DNA of 56,432 nucleotides from the NCBI GenBank assembly GCA_003210155.1, contig QCNC01000007.1, positions 1 to 56,432 on the forward strand, given 5' to 3'. The notes below the pieces were generated by a model. That model was not told the DNA's origin. It worked only from the letters and a program-made list of their open reading frames with translations, and did no database searches. Of the stretch, positions 36,845-46,216 are shown in pieces (the stretch's first letter is position 1; each line of letters opens with the position of its first letter). This stretch comes from Prochlorococcus sp. AG-424-E18 (GTDB lineage: Bacteria; Cyanobacteriota; Cyanobacteriia; PCC-6307; Cyanobiaceae). Position numbers and translations under genes: made by a program.

Positions 36845-37429
36845 ATGAAAATTTTAATCCATGGGAAAAATCTTGAGCTCACAGGAGCATTAAAAGAATA
36901 TACTGAGGCAAAGATAGAAAAAGCAACACATCACTATAAGGATATCGTTAAAGAAGCCGACATACACCTTTCAATTGAAAAAAATCCAAGAGTCTCTTTC
37001 CAAACTGCAGAAGTTACTATTTTTGCAAATGGCACCGTAATTAGAGCCGAAGAAAAAACTGAAAATCTATACTCAAGCATTGATTTAGTTTCAAATAAAC
37101 TTTGCAGAAAATTACGTAAATATAAAGAAAGAAACAATAAAACAATCCATAATAAGCAATTTAAAAATAAAGAGTCTTTCTCAATTGAAAACATAGAATC
37201 AAGATTTTTAGATGAAGCTTTACTTAAAAAAGGAATAGAAGCAAGTCTGCCTGAGCCATCAATAAAAAATAAATACTTTGAAATGAATCCAATTTCATCA
37301 GAAGAAGCAAGAAAACAATTAGATCTAATTGATCATGATTTTTATGTTTTTCGAAATAAAAAAAATAATGAACTTCAAGTTATATATAAGAGGAATCATG
37401 GAGGTTATGGACTGATTCAATCTAAATAA
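36845..37429 (+). CDS. hpf: Ribosome hibernation promoting factor, long form (LrtA/HPF)
   Basis: Ribosome-associated protein that dimerises 70S ribosomes in stationary phase or darkness. The N-terminal HPF domain (about 1-100) begins MKILIHGKNLELTGALKEYTEAKIEKA. The C-terminal dimerisation domain (about 140-194) is NPISSEEARKQLDLIDHDFYVFRNKKNNELQVIYKRNHGGYGLI, the mark of the long form. Length 194. It is followed after 7 bases by the deoC-like gene. In cyanobacteria lrtA is light-repressed; no regulatory site is visible here. Confidence 0.96.
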   Translation: MKILIHGKNLELTGALKEYTEAKIEKATHHYKDIVKEADIHLSIEKNPRVSFQTAEVTIFANGTVIRAEEKTENLYSSIDLVSNKLCRKLRKYKERNNKTIHNKQFKNKESFSIENIESRFLDEALLKKGIEASLPEPSIKNKYFEMNPISSEEARKQLDLIDHDFYVFRNKKNNELQVIYKRNHGGYGLIQSK

Positions 37430-37436
37430 GTTTTCA

Positions 37437-38096
37437 ATGTCCAATATTGAATATGAATTAAACGAGAAAATACATGCGATAGTTATTAACCCTTATCTAT
37501 CCTGGGAAGATTTCTGTGTGAATTGCGATTTGATAAGAAAATACAATATAAAAAATATTTCTACTTCACTAAATTATTTAACTGATCTTAAAAACTGCTT
37601 GGGTAATTACAGTGCGGATATAAACACACTTATTTCTTACCCTTTAGCAGATTTACCAGTTTCATTTATTGAAGAATTAGTTTGTTTTGCAAAAGATAAG
37701 GGTGCAAACGGAATTGAATATATCCCAAACTTTATAAATTTATCCAAAAGAAATTTAGAAACTTTCGCTGCTGAAATTGAGGAAGTTAAATTATCTGGAT
37801 TACCAGTTTCAATAATCATAAACAAATCAAAACTACAAGAAGAAGTTTTTATTAATGCGATAGAAATATGTTTAGAATTAGGAATAAAAAATTTTCAATT
37901 CGGGGACGGGTTTGGGTCTCCTCTTACATCTAATGATGTCACCGAAATACTAAAAATAACAGGCTCACAAAATCAAATCAAAGTTATAGGTGGTATAAAA
38001 AATCTGACGCAAGTAATTGATTTATTTGATAATGGAATTAGTTGCGTAGGTACTTCCAATTTTTGTGAAATTTTTGAAGAAGTAAACGTTATTTAA
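37437..38096 (+). CDS. DeoC-fold protein lacking the catalytic residues
   Basis: A 219-residue TIM-barrel protein that aligns with deoxyribose-phosphate aldolase over its length. Aligning GIKNFQFGDGFGS (149-161) with the usual GADFVKTSTGFGP puts Q154 where the Schiff-base lysine belongs. The helper lysine remains (K182 in IKVIGGI). The N-terminal IDHT motif reads INPY and the VCVNP motif reads STSLN, so the other catalytic residues are also gone. It probably has no aldolase activity and may serve as a binding or regulatory protein. It starts 7 bases after hpf and its last base touches the recO start. Confidence 0.82.
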   Translation: MSNIEYELNEKIHAIVINPYLSWEDFCVNCDLIRKYNIKNISTSLNYLTDLKNCLGNYSADINTLISYPLADLPVSFIEELVCFAKDKGANGIEYIPNFINLSKRNLETFAAEIEEVKLSGLPVSIIINKSKLQEEVFINAIEICLELGIKNFQFGDGFGSPLTSNDVTEILKITGSQNQIKVIGGIKNLTQVIDLFDNGISCVGTSNFCEIFEEVNVI

Positions 38097-38882
38097 ATGT
38101 CTAGTTCTGGTGAGTGCAGACTAAAAGGTCTCTGTATAAAAGCTTCTCCATTAGGCGAGAATGATAGATTAATAACTATCCTTACCGATGAGCAAGGGAT
38201 TGTTAGATTAGCGGCACCTGGTGCTAGGCGTCCTAAAAGTAGTCTTGCCGCAGCTACTCCTTTAACATATTTAAGTCTGCAGATTTTTGGAAAAAGAAAT
38301 CTTAAATCTGTTCGTCAAATTAAAATATTAAAAAGCTATTCTGGCCTAGGTAAAAATATTGAATGTCTTGCAGCCGCACAAGCAATAACTGAATTAACAT
38401 TTTTATTAGTAGGTAATAATGACAAGCAACAAGACTATTTATCTTGCGTTCTTGCACATCTTGATAGGATTTATTTATATAAAGAGTCTCAAGAAGAAGA
38501 TATTAAAATGCTCTCGATGAGTATTCAATCTTTAATCCATCTATTAGCCATCGGGGGTATTAATTTACCAATTCATCATTGTTGTAAAACTGGAGAACCT
38601 ATTATTCCACCTTTAGGAAATTGGGAATGGAGTTGTTATTATTTGCCAAGCGAAGGGTTTTCATCAATAGAAGATCCTCAAAGTAATCTAAGAATAAATG
38701 CATCTGAAGTTGCTCTATTACAGAGACTTCTTTTCCCAGAATTACCAATAAAATCTAATGGAGAGTTGTTGGGTCCAAAAAAAGTCTGGCTTAAAATATT
38801 ATTCATTATTGAGACATGGGTCTCTACTCAATTAGAGAAGGATCTGTCTTCACTAAAAATGATGAGAGAAATATATAGTTAG
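38097..38882 (+). CDS. recO: DNA repair protein RecO
   Basis: Recombination mediator that loads RecA with RecR and anneals strands. The 261-residue product has the N-terminal OB-fold pattern GLCIKASPLGENDRLITILTDEQGIVRLAAPGARRPKSS (about 10-48), typical of RecO, followed by a helical domain. CCKTGEP (around 162) is the remnant of the RecO Cys region. The ATG at 38097 immediately follows the deoC-like stop, so hpf-deoC-recO form one operon. Confidence 0.94.
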   Translation: MSSSGECRLKGLCIKASPLGENDRLITILTDEQGIVRLAAPGARRPKSSLAAATPLTYLSLQIFGKRNLKSVRQIKILKSYSGLGKNIECLAAAQAITELTFLLVGNNDKQQDYLSCVLAHLDRIYLYKESQEEDIKMLSMSIQSLIHLLAIGGINLPIHHCCKTGEPIIPPLGNWEWSCYYLPSEGFSSIEDPQSNLRINASEVALLQRLLFPELPIKSNGELLGPKKVWLKILFIIETWVSTQLEKDLSSLKMMREIYS

Positions 38883-38967
38883 CATTGTCATGAAGCATTA
38901 AAAAATTTAAAAAATATGATCATAGCGCCTTTGCCTGTTAACTTTATAAATAGTTAATTCAATTAAT

Positions 38968-40134
38968 GTGGTTCATGTTGCCTGGTTAGGTAAGAAATCT
39001 CCTTTTTGTGGAAATGTAACTTATGGCAATTCTACTACTGAGAAATTAAGGGCCAGAGGTCATAAAATTAGTTTCATTCATTTCGACAATCCCTCTAGTT
39101 CAAATTCATCAAAACCATTATTTCTGGCAAATGATCCTGATGTAAGTCTTCCATATTTAATTAAGTCCCAAGTTTATACAATACCCTCACCAAGAGCAGA
39201 AAAAGAACTAAGGTTATCATTGGAAAGATTAAAGCCTGATTTAGTTCATGCAAGCTTAACTTTATCTCCTTTAGACTTTAGACTTCCAGAAATTTGTGAT
39301 GAAATTAATCTTCCACTCATAGGAACATTTCACCCACCATTTGATGCAAAAAATAGAAATTTAACTGCTAGCACTCAACAGTTAACATATCAACTTTATG
39401 CTCCCTCTTTATCAAAGTTCGATAAAATAATCATTTTCTCGGAACTTCAAAAAAATGTTCTTTATAAGTTAGGGGTACCTAAAGAAAAACAAATAATTAT
39501 TCCAAACGGTGTTGATGAGAGTATTTGGAAACCTTTTTGCGAAAAAAATAAAAAATATGCTCAGGTAAAAAACAAACTTGGAAATGAAAGAATCTTTTTA
39601 TATATGGGTAGGATTGCCAATGAGAAAAATATCGAGGCACTTTTACGTTCTTGGCGCCAAACAAAAACTCAAAATTGCAAATTAGTTATTGTTGGAGATG
39701 GACCAATGAAGCCAACACTTGAAAATAGTTTTTCTAACCTTGGTAATGAGAAATTAATTTGGTGGGGAGCTGAATTAGATTTAGAAACTAGGGTAGCAAT
39801 AATGCAAATAGCAGAAGTATTTTTCTTACCAAGCTTAGTAGAAGGTTTATCATTATCACTTTTAGAGGCAATGTCTGCTGGTACTGCTTGTGTAGCTACA
39901 GATGCCGGAGCTGATGGTGAAGTTTTAGATAACGGAGCAGGAATAGTAATTTCAACTGATAATGTGGCCGCACAATTAAAAACTATAATCCCAATTCTTG
40001 TAGAACACCCTTCATTTACAAAAGATCTTGGAGAAAAAGCTAGAGAACGTATAATTGAGAGATATACAATTACTAAAAATATAAATTCACTTGAAGAAGT
40101 TTATATGAATTTAAAAGATAATTTAAAAAGCTAA
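38968..40134 (+). CDS. Glycosyltransferase family 4
   Basis: GT-B retaining glycosyltransferase, 388 residues, starting at GTG 38968. The C-terminal Rossmann half has LYMGRIANEKNIEALLRSW (211-229), VIVGDGPMK (240-248) and the E-x7-E nucleotide-sugar motif (E292, E300 in EGLSLSLLEAMSAG). The N-terminal half includes GTFHPPFDAKN. The acceptor cannot be deduced; glycolipid or envelope polysaccharide are both possible. It converges with proC, overlapping by 4 bases. Confidence 0.9.
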   Translation: MVHVAWLGKKSPFCGNVTYGNSTTEKLRARGHKISFIHFDNPSSSNSSKPLFLANDPDVSLPYLIKSQVYTIPSPRAEKELRLSLERLKPDLVHASLTLSPLDFRLPEICDEINLPLIGTFHPPFDAKNRNLTASTQQLTYQLYAPSLSKFDKIIIFSELQKNVLYKLGVPKEKQIIIPNGVDESIWKPFCEKNKKYAQVKNKLGNERIFLYMGRIANEKNIEALLRSWRQTKTQNCKLVIVGDGPMKPTLENSFSNLGNEKLIWWGAELDLETRVAIMQIAEVFFLPSLVEGLSLSLLEAMSAGTACVATDAGADGEVLDNGAGIVISTDNVAAQLKTIIPILVEHPSFTKDLGEKARERIIERYTITKNINSLEEVYMNLKDNLKS

Positions 40135-40943
40135 CGAAACTCTTTACTTCGGTTACTAGCTGAGACTATTGATTCCATTAATGCTGACCTTACACTCTTT
40201 TTTTCTAAAACCCTTAAAGCAGAAATTGTTGTTCCACCTGGAGAGGTTACTAAATTTTTAAGCTCAGAAGTAGTAAGTTTATTTTCCTTTATTAGACAAA
40301 TAGTTCCTAATATCATTTCCATAACAAGTTCCTCTGAAATTATTTTTGGTAATCCCCCGCTTAATCCTCCATCACTTAATGCTTCTATAATTAAAGCAAT
40401 AATTGCAGGCCCTGATGAAGTTAAAGCTAAAAATATATCAAGGTAATCTTCAGTAAATTCATAAATTTTACTAGTATTTTCAAATAATTTTTTTGTAAAT
40501 TGTTTCTGATCTTTTGTAATTTCTTTTCCCCATGAAATCCCTGTTAAACCTTTTCCAATAATTATTGGAATATTTGTAACCACCCTCACACATTTATGAT
40601 TAGGAAACTTTTGAGTAAGTCTATTTATTGAAACCCCGGCAAGAATCGAAACTATTAAATTGTCCTTATTTTTTATATTATTGTCTTCACTTATATCATT
40701 TAATTGTTGCGGTTTTATCGAAAGAAGTTTATATTGACACTCCCAAATTCTTTTTGACTCTTTAGAACCTGATTTATAAACGTTTATATTATGTTTATAA
40801 TTTTTTTTTATATTTTCTAAACTTTTTTCTGTATTTACAACACAAAAAACATTCTCTGCTTGAATTAATTTGTTATCTAATAGAGGGGTAATAATAGCAC
40901 TTGCAATATTTCCAAAACCAATAATCGCAATTTTATCTGTCAC
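40131..40943 (-). CDS. proC: Pyrroline-5-carboxylate reductase
   Basis: NAD(P)H-dependent last step of proline synthesis. It has an N-terminal Rossmann motif IAIIGFGNIASAIITPLL (about 4-21) and the P5C reductase signature around SGPAIIALIIEALSDGGLSGGLP and LVTSPGGTTISALRVLE. Length 270. The gene is fourth in the conserved cyanobacterial order pipX-pipY-sepF-proC, starting 10 bases after sepF. Confidence 0.95.
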   Translation of the reverse strand: MTDKIAIIGFGNIASAIITPLLDNKLIQAENVFCVVNTEKSLENIKKNYKHNINVYKSGSKESKRIWECQYKLLSIKPQQLNDISEDNNIKNKDNLIVSILAGVSINRLTQKFPNHKCVRVVTNIPIIIGKGLTGISWGKEITKDQKQFTKKLFENTSKIYEFTEDYLDIFLALTSSGPAIIALIIEALSDGGLSGGLPKIISEELVMEMILGTICLIKENKLTTSELKNLVTSPGGTTISALRVLEKKSVRSALMESIVSASNRSKEFR

Positions 40944-40953
40944 AGATTAATCA

Positions 40954-41526
40954 TTAATAAGCAGTTAATTTAGAATTGCCCCATGCTGGTTCAGGAGTAG
41001 TATTTTTGCCCAAACTATATTGGGGTGTCTTTTCTGTAGAGACTGAAGAAGGAGAAGCTTCTTCTGGGGAAGAACTAGTTACATTTACACAACTTGGAGC
41101 AAAAAGAAAAATACTTTCACCGACTCTCTCTTGATGTCCATCAATTGCAAATGTGCCCCCAGCAATAAAATCAACAGCTCTTTGAGCTTGGTCAGGATCC
41201 ATCATAGTTAAATTGAGAATTACAGTTTTTCTCTCTCTTAATGCTTGTATAGCTTGAGGCATCTCATCAAAACTTCTTGGTTCCATTAAGCTTACTTCTG
41301 AGGATGAATTAGAGATCCCAGGCATACCAACTACTTTTGATGATCTGTTGTTATTCATAAAATCGAATGGATTTGAATTTGCAAGAGCATTTGCATTCTT
41401 TGAATTTTGTTTAAAATTATTAATATCATTTAATTCATCCTCTGAAGGATAATCCAGCTCATCAAAATCATCATCGAGATACTCATCCCCTGCAACAACT
41501 GCCTTTAATCTAGAAATAAGTGACAC
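40954..41526 (-). CDS. sepF: Cell division protein SepF
   Basis: FtsZ-binding membrane-anchoring protein that supports the division septum. The 190-residue product has an N-terminal region [27 protein letters not shown], an unstructured Asn/Ser linker, and the SepF core [68 protein letters not shown] (about 77-145). A variable Ser/Pro tail ends [10 protein letters not shown]. Cyanobacteria (Ycf/Cdv2 group) use it in place of FtsA. Confidence 0.95.
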   Translation of the reverse strand: MSLISRLKAVVAGDEYLDDDFDELDYPSEDELNDINNFKQNSKNANALANSNPFDFMNNNRSSKVVGMPGISNSSSEVSLMEPRSFDEMPQAIQALRERKTVILNLTMMDPDQAQRAVDFIAGGTFAIDGHQERVGESIFLFAPSCVNVTSSSPEEASPSSVSTEKTPQYSLGKNTTPEPAWGNSKLTAY

Positions 41527-41547
41527 CTTTTAAATCCTCTTGAATTG

Positions 41548-41597
41548 ATTACTAAGGTTTAAGAACCTTAAGTAATAGATTCATTTTTTAAATGAAT
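41548..41597. repeat. Two consecutive inverted repeats between pipY and sepF
   Basis: A 12-bp stem with one bulged base (ATTACTAAGGTT / AACCTTAAGTAAT, 41548-41576) is followed at once by ATTCATTT-TTT-AAATGAAT (41579-41597), a perfect 8-bp stem. They lie upstream of the sepF start and after the pipY stop. They could end the pipX-pipY transcript, or act as operators for sepF-proC. Neither stem has a classical T-run. Confidence 0.5.
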
Positions 41598-41675
41598 AAA
41601 CTACCTATACTTAAATAACGTTAGTTGAACTTTACTGCAAGTTTATAGATAAGATTTTTATAAAAAAATTACTAA

Positions 41676-42311
41676 TTAGGATCTACCTCCAAAAATCAAT
41701 GATCCTAATCTTAACCAAGTTGATCCAGCGTCAATAGCTTCCTCCCAATCACCTGACATCCCCATGGAACAATCCCGCAGTTGCAGTGAATCAGCGAGAG
41801 CACGACATTTTTTGAACAACCCTGAATTTTCTTTAGAGCTAAGTCCTTTAGGATTAATAGTCATCAAACCGGTTAATGAAATATTTTTCAACTCTTGAAT
41901 TTCTTTCCATTTCAATATTAAAAATTCAGGATTAAAACCTCCTTTAGTAGGGTCATCACTCAACTTAACCTGCAACATTATTAAGGGTTTTTTCTTCTCT
42001 TCACATGAAATATTAGAAATCTTTTGCAACTTCTCAAATGAATCTACTGAATGAATATATTTAAAATTTTGAACTATTTTTCTTATTTTATTACTTTGAA
42101 TTCTTCCAATAAAGTGCCAATTTATTTGTTTAAGATCTTTTAGGGTTAATTGTTTTTCAAACGCCTCTTGAACCTTACTTTCACCAAAATCGTTCTGACC
42201 TATATTTTGAATAGTCTTGATTTCTTGACTTTTAAATCCTTTACTTACCGCAAGAATATTTACATTTGATGGTATTTTATTTTTTATTTTTAAATAATTT
42301 GTAGGGTTCAC
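41676..42311 (-). CDS. pipY: PLP homeostasis protein PipY (YggS family)
   Basis: Single-domain, fold-type III PLP-binding protein of the YggS/PLPBP family, which controls vitamin B6 and amino-acid balance. The PLP lysine lies in LAVSKGF (K24). WHFIGRIQSNKIRKI (105-119) and GLMTINPKGL, then MGMSGDWEEAIDAGSTWLRLGSLIFG, match the family throughout. Length 211. It starts 3 bases after pipX, so it is the PipY partner of the PII/PipX network. Confidence 0.95.
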   Translation of the reverse strand: MNPTNYLKIKNKIPSNVNILAVSKGFKSQEIKTIQNIGQNDFGESKVQEAFEKQLTLKDLKQINWHFIGRIQSNKIRKIVQNFKYIHSVDSFEKLQKISNISCEEKKKPLIMLQVKLSDDPTKGGFNPEFLILKWKEIQELKNISLTGLMTINPKGLSSKENSGLFKKCRALADSLQLRDCSMGMSGDWEEAIDAGSTWLRLGSLIFGGRS

Positions 42312-42314
42312 CTT

Positions 42315-42581
42315 TTATAAGAAAGTTTGCGAAAATAAATTCTCCCATTTAGATAGTTCTTCAGATCCTTTTCTTCTAGCTTTTTGAAGGTTTAATTCAG
42401 CCTGATTACGGGCATCTAAATAAGGTATTACTTCAAAAAAAACTTCTCTCTGTCGAACTTCTACCAAGAAAAACATTTTTTGAGCATATAAAGTCGCATA
42501 AATATCTCTCCCATCATTTCCAGGAGAAACTTGGTATAACATACCAAATGTTGGATGGTTTAAATAACGCTCAGAACCCAA
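42315..42581 (-). CDS. pipX: PII-interacting protein X (NtcA co-activator)
   Basis: An 88-residue cyanobacterial regulator that binds either PII (GlnB) or the nitrogen regulator NtcA and so links nitrogen status to transcription. The Tudor-like N-terminal domain HPTFGMLYQVSPGNDGRDIYATLYAQKMFFLVEVR (about 8-43) and the helical end DARNQAELNLQKARRKG are the PipX signature. It is directly followed by pipY. Its presence makes an NtcA-type site in this genome plausible. Confidence 0.96.
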   Translation of the reverse strand: MGSERYLNHPTFGMLYQVSPGNDGRDIYATLYAQKMFFLVEVRQREVFFEVIPYLDARNQAELNLQKARRKGSEELSKWENLFSQTFL

Positions 42582-42600
42582 ATCTAAAATATTATGTTAT

Positions 42601-43515
42601 TTATAATGCACCATACAGTTTTCTAAGAAAAATTGCTATGCAAATAAAACAAATCGATAATGTATTAACAATTACATTGAGAGATTTTGAAGGATAAAGA
42701 GTTCTAAATCTGTTGGTTTTTATAATAATTTTTTTCTTTGAGAGTAATGATTCTGCCCCATGATCAATTCTCAGAAATATATTTTGAAATAACCTTTCCA
42801 CTAAGATTAGTAAAACATTAAAGGATTTCTTTAATCCTAAATTTCGAAAATTTATTGATCTAACTGAAACTGATTTAAAAATATTTTGAAGTTCTTCCTG
42901 CACTAGAGGAATAAAGCGTAATGCAATTAACAACTGAAAAAGCCACTTACTAATTGGCAATCCAATCTTTCTTAATGGATACATAAACCAACTTAATCCC
43001 CATACAATGTCTTCCTGCAATGTAGTTAAAAGCATCAAATTCACACTATGAATAACGGTAAATATTAAAGTGGAGGTTTTTATTCCTAGTTCAAAAGCTT
43101 TTCTTGATAAGTTGAAGGGACCAAAATTAATAATCCAAATCTTCTGCGAAGGAATTTGCAAAATATTCCATTCTTTTTGGCTTTCCAGTACTACTTGCAA
43201 CTCATTGGGATTTCTTAAGTAGCCATCAAGAGATTGAATATCAGAGGAGGCAAGTATTGATATACATCCAATTAATAGTGACAAACAAGAGAGAAAAAAT
43301 AATGATCGCCACCATACTCTAGATGGCAATAAACTTAAAAAAGTAATTAATAGTAAAAAACCAACTAAACTCAATCTCCATATTGGACCTGCCCAAATTG
43401 GAGTGATCAAAAATATCATTACGATAATTATTTTTAATCTACTATCTATAATTCTAAGCCAACTTCTATTGCCATGAACGTATTGACCAACAGAAAATTT
43501 AGTTAGCAAATTCAT
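42601..43515 (-). CDS. CbiQ/EcfT-family transmembrane protein
   Basis: Energy-coupling factor (ECF) transporter T component, 304 residues, with six or so TM helices. The CbiQ pattern includes SRLKIIIVMIFLI near the start and the cytoplasmic coupling region RFIPLVQEELQNIFKSVSVRS (about 200-220), which holds the A-R-G-like helix that touches the ATPases. No ECF ATPase or S component is adjacent. The gene overlaps der by one base (43515), so it is translationally linked to der. Confidence 0.88.
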   Translation of the reverse strand: MNLLTKFSVGQYVHGNRSWLRIIDSRLKIIIVMIFLITPIWAGPIWRLSLVGFLLLITFLSLLPSRVWWRSLFFLSCLSLLIGCISILASSDIQSLDGYLRNPNELQVVLESQKEWNILQIPSQKIWIINFGPFNLSRKAFELGIKTSTLIFTVIHSVNLMLLTTLQEDIVWGLSWFMYPLRKIGLPISKWLFQLLIALRFIPLVQEELQNIFKSVSVRSINFRNLGLKKSFNVLLILVERLFQNIFLRIDHGAESLLSKKKIIIKTNRFRTLYPSKSLNVIVNTLSICFICIAIFLRKLYGAL

Positions 43516-44888
43516 TAATCTTTTTGAATTAACTCAATATTTTCTCTCTCGACTTCTTTATTTAAAGCTCTTTGCTGTTTTCCTCTCCAAAGTAAAATGA
43601 GGGGTGTGCCTTCAAAGCCTAAATTTACTCTAATTTGTTTTTCAATATATCTTCTATAGGTTATTCCGAATAATTTAGGGTCATTTACAAAAAGAGTAAA
43701 AGTGGGAGGTTTGTTCTTTACTTGAGTACCGTAATAAAGCCTACCTTGCTTGCCGCTTCTCTTCGTTGGAGGACTTTTCCAACTAATTGATTCTTTAAGT
43801 ACTTCATTAACTACAGATGTTGTAACTCTTCTTCTATGTTGATTTACAGCATTAAGAGCATGCTCAAAAATATTATCAACTCTTTGACCAGTTAGGGCAG
43901 ATATAAAAATCATCTTTGACCAGTGTAAAAAATAAAGTTTAGATCTAAGTTCTTTTTCTACTTGATAAATTGTTGAACTATTTTTTTCTACAAGATCCCA
44001 TTTATTAACAACAATTATGCAAGCTCTGCCTTGTTCTTCTATGCGCCCAGCCAGTTTCTGGTCTTGATCAGTTACTCCGTCAACTGCATCTATAACTAAC
44101 ACACAAACATCACTTCTATCTATAGATTTAAAAGCCCTATTAATACCAAAGAATTCAGTGCCATATTTAACATTTTTCTTTCTTCTAATCCCTGCAGTAT
44201 CAATAATTTTCCAATGATTATCACCTTTTTTAATAAGCGTATCTATTGAATCAGTTGTCGTACCACTAATATCACTAACTATTGCTCTTTTTTCTCCACA
44301 GATTGAATTTAACAAACTAGATTTACCAACATTAGGCCTACCAATAATTGACATCATTATTTTTTCTTCATCATCCTGGATATTATTTTCAGGGAGTTCG
44401 CCAATAACGAGATCTAAAAGATCTCCAGTACCCGAACCATGAATAGCCGAAACAGGGTTAGGTTCGCCCAATCCTAATTTCCAGAACTCTGAAGCCAGTG
44501 ATATTCCTAGAGTAGTCGATTCGCATTTGTTAACAGCAACAATTGTTTTACAGCTTGAGTTTCTCAACCATTTTGCTATTGATAAATCACCATCAGTAAC
44601 GCCTTGATTCCCATCTACCACCAGTAACGCGAGTGAAGCCTCTTCAAGAGCCAAGAAAACTTGAGTCCTTATCTCTGGGAGAAATTCACTATCATCATCA
44701 AAAACTAAACCTCCAGTATCAACTATTTGAAATTCCTTACCTCCCCATGAAGCATTTTGATAAGTTCTATCTCTTGTAACACCAGGTTTATCAAATACTA
44801 TTGCATCATTACTTTGGCAAAGACGATTAACTAAGGTAGATTTTCCAACGTTCGGTCTTCCGATAATTGCTATTGTGGGAAGAATCAA
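43515..44888 (-). CDS. der: GTPase Der (EngA), 50S assembly factor
   Basis: Tandem-GTPase ribosome biogenesis factor. The two G1 motifs are [14 protein letters not shown] (9-22) and [14 protein letters not shown] (about 182-195); each is followed by DTGG/DTAG and NKCE/NKWD motifs. The C-terminal KH-like domain includes [34 protein letters not shown]. Length 457. Confidence 0.97.
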   Translation of the reverse strand: MILPTIAIIGRPNVGKSTLVNRLCQSNDAIVFDKPGVTRDRTYQNASWGGKEFQIVDTGGLVFDDDSEFLPEIRTQVFLALEEASLALLVVDGNQGVTDGDLSIAKWLRNSSCKTIVAVNKCESTTLGISLASEFWKLGLGEPNPVSAIHGSGTGDLLDLVIGELPENNIQDDEEKIMMSIIGRPNVGKSSLLNSICGEKRAIVSDISGTTTDSIDTLIKKGDNHWKIIDTAGIRRKKNVKYGTEFFGINRAFKSIDRSDVCVLVIDAVDGVTDQDQKLAGRIEEQGRACIIVVNKWDLVEKNSSTIYQVEKELRSKLYFLHWSKMIFISALTGQRVDNIFEHALNAVNQHRRRVTTSVVNEVLKESISWKSPPTKRSGKQGRLYYGTQVKNKPPTFTLFVNDPKLFGITYRRYIEKQIRVNLGFEGTPLILLWRGKQQRALNKEVERENIELIQKD

Positions 44889-44962
44889 TTCTTCTCTCCA
44901 AAGAAAGTAGTATCCATTACAACTATACCTTTAATAGAATCATTTACCTTATTCAAAAAAAC

Positions 44963-45448
44963 TTATTTGATTTCTGGATCACCAAAATGTCCTTTAACTG
45001 GATTAACAGGCGGTGAACTAGGATGTGGAATTAATCCATTATCTTTTGAAAAACAATCATTTTCAATCGCCCAATAAATCAACCAATTTACTGCAGTGGC
45101 TCTTCTAGTTCTTCTTGGATAGAGTTCATTAATCTTATAACCTTTAAAATTAAGAAAATTTTTCAATCCCTGTTTATATTCTTTTGGAATTGATCGAGTC
45201 AAATGAACTGAGGCTGGACGCTCTGAAATGATTTGAGGAGCTTTTTCAAATTTTTCTGACCAATAATAAGGAGTTAATGCGCTAGAGGCCCAATCATTTA
45301 TTGATATTTCTTTAGTATAAAAAAGTCTTTCCCAAACTAATTTACAAACAAAAACGTCACTAACCTTATCTTCAAGAATAAGAAATAATAGTTTTTTACA
45401 TATTGGCCATGTAAATTGATTTTCAACGAGTTTTTCTTTTTTATGCAT
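44963..45448 (-). CDS. DUF1823 family protein
   Basis: A 161-residue soluble protein with the cyanobacterial/plastid DUF1823 pattern: VCKLVWERLFY, WASSALTPYYWSEKFEKAPQIISERPASVHLTRSIPKEYKQGLK, and YPRRTRRATAVNWLIYWAIE. The C-terminus is Pro/Gly-rich. The function is unknown. It shares one base with the cobI stop (45448), so the two are likely co-translated. Confidence 0.85.
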   Translation of the reverse strand: MHKKEKLVENQFTWPICKKLLFLILEDKVSDVFVCKLVWERLFYTKEISINDWASSALTPYYWSEKFEKAPQIISERPASVHLTRSIPKEYKQGLKNFLNFKGYKINELYPRRTRRATAVNWLIYWAIENDCFSKDNGLIPHPSSPPVNPVKGHFGDPEIK

Positions 45449-46203
45449 TAATCAAACCTTATCAAAATCAAAGAAAAATAAGGCATAAATTCCTTTTTAT
45501 AATGTGAAGCATATTGAATAATTTGATCAGGCATCCCAACACTTAAAGCTATTAATGTTGTATTGATGATATCCTCTTTTTTCAAAATTTCCCTGACTAA
45601 ATTCCATCTTTTGCCAACTTTCATAATGGCCAATACTGTTCTATTTGCCTTACTTTCCCTAATTAGGGTTTTTAATTCAGATTCTGAAGAAGGGCATTCT
45701 TTGATGATCAATGTCTCGCCTTTTTTTACCAAATCAAAATCATTCAAAGCTGCTGCTGCTGAAATAGAGGAAATACCAGGTATTGTTTTGGTAATAATTT
45801 CAGCATGATTATTTTTTATTAACCTCAAAATATTAGAAGAACTTGCAAATAGTGAAGTATCTCCAAGACAAAGTAAAACAACTGATTCGCCATTTTGTAT
45901 AAATTTCACAATTTTTTCTACAGCATTAGACCATATTTCATCTGGATCAAAATCCTTCCTAGCCATCGGAAAGATGATAGGAATATTTTTTTTAAATTTG
46001 GTGTACTTCTTGACTACTTCTGCAGCGAAACTCTTTTTATTATCATCTGATATTGGGAAAACTATAACTTTCGCTTTTTTTATTGCATCCACAGCAGCAA
46101 TTGTTAAAAGCGATGGATCTCCAGGACCTACACCAACGATGGTGAATGTTGGTAAATCAGTTTTATATCGATTAAGTAAACTTAAGAACTTATTTATTAT
46201 CAT
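45448..46203 (-). CDS. cobI: Precorrin-2 C20-methyltransferase
   Basis: Tetrapyrrole methylase of cobalamin (B12) ring synthesis: FTIVGVGPGDPSLLTIAAVDAIKKAKVIVFP (N-terminal SAM motif), VLLCLGDTSLFASSSNIL, and IPGISSISAAAALNDFDLVKKGETL, the last typical of CobI. The open frame begins at 46242 and overlaps miaE. I prefer ATG 46203 (14 bases after the miaE stop, product MIINKFLSLL..., 251 residues). Prochlorococcus makes pseudo-cobalamin, so the gene fits. Confidence 0.93.
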   Translation of the reverse strand: MIINKFLSLLNRYKTDLPTFTIVGVGPGDPSLLTIAAVDAIKKAKVIVFPISDDNKKSFAAEVVKKYTKFKKNIPIIFPMARKDFDPDEIWSNAVEKIVKFIQNGESVVLLCLGDTSLFASSSNILRLIKNNHAEIITKTIPGISSISAAAALNDFDLVKKGETLIIKECPSSESELKTLIRESKANRTVLAIMKVGKRWNLVREILKKEDIINTTLIALSVGMPDQIIQYASHYKKEFMPYFSLILIRFD

Positions 46204-46216
46204 TATTTTATTAACT

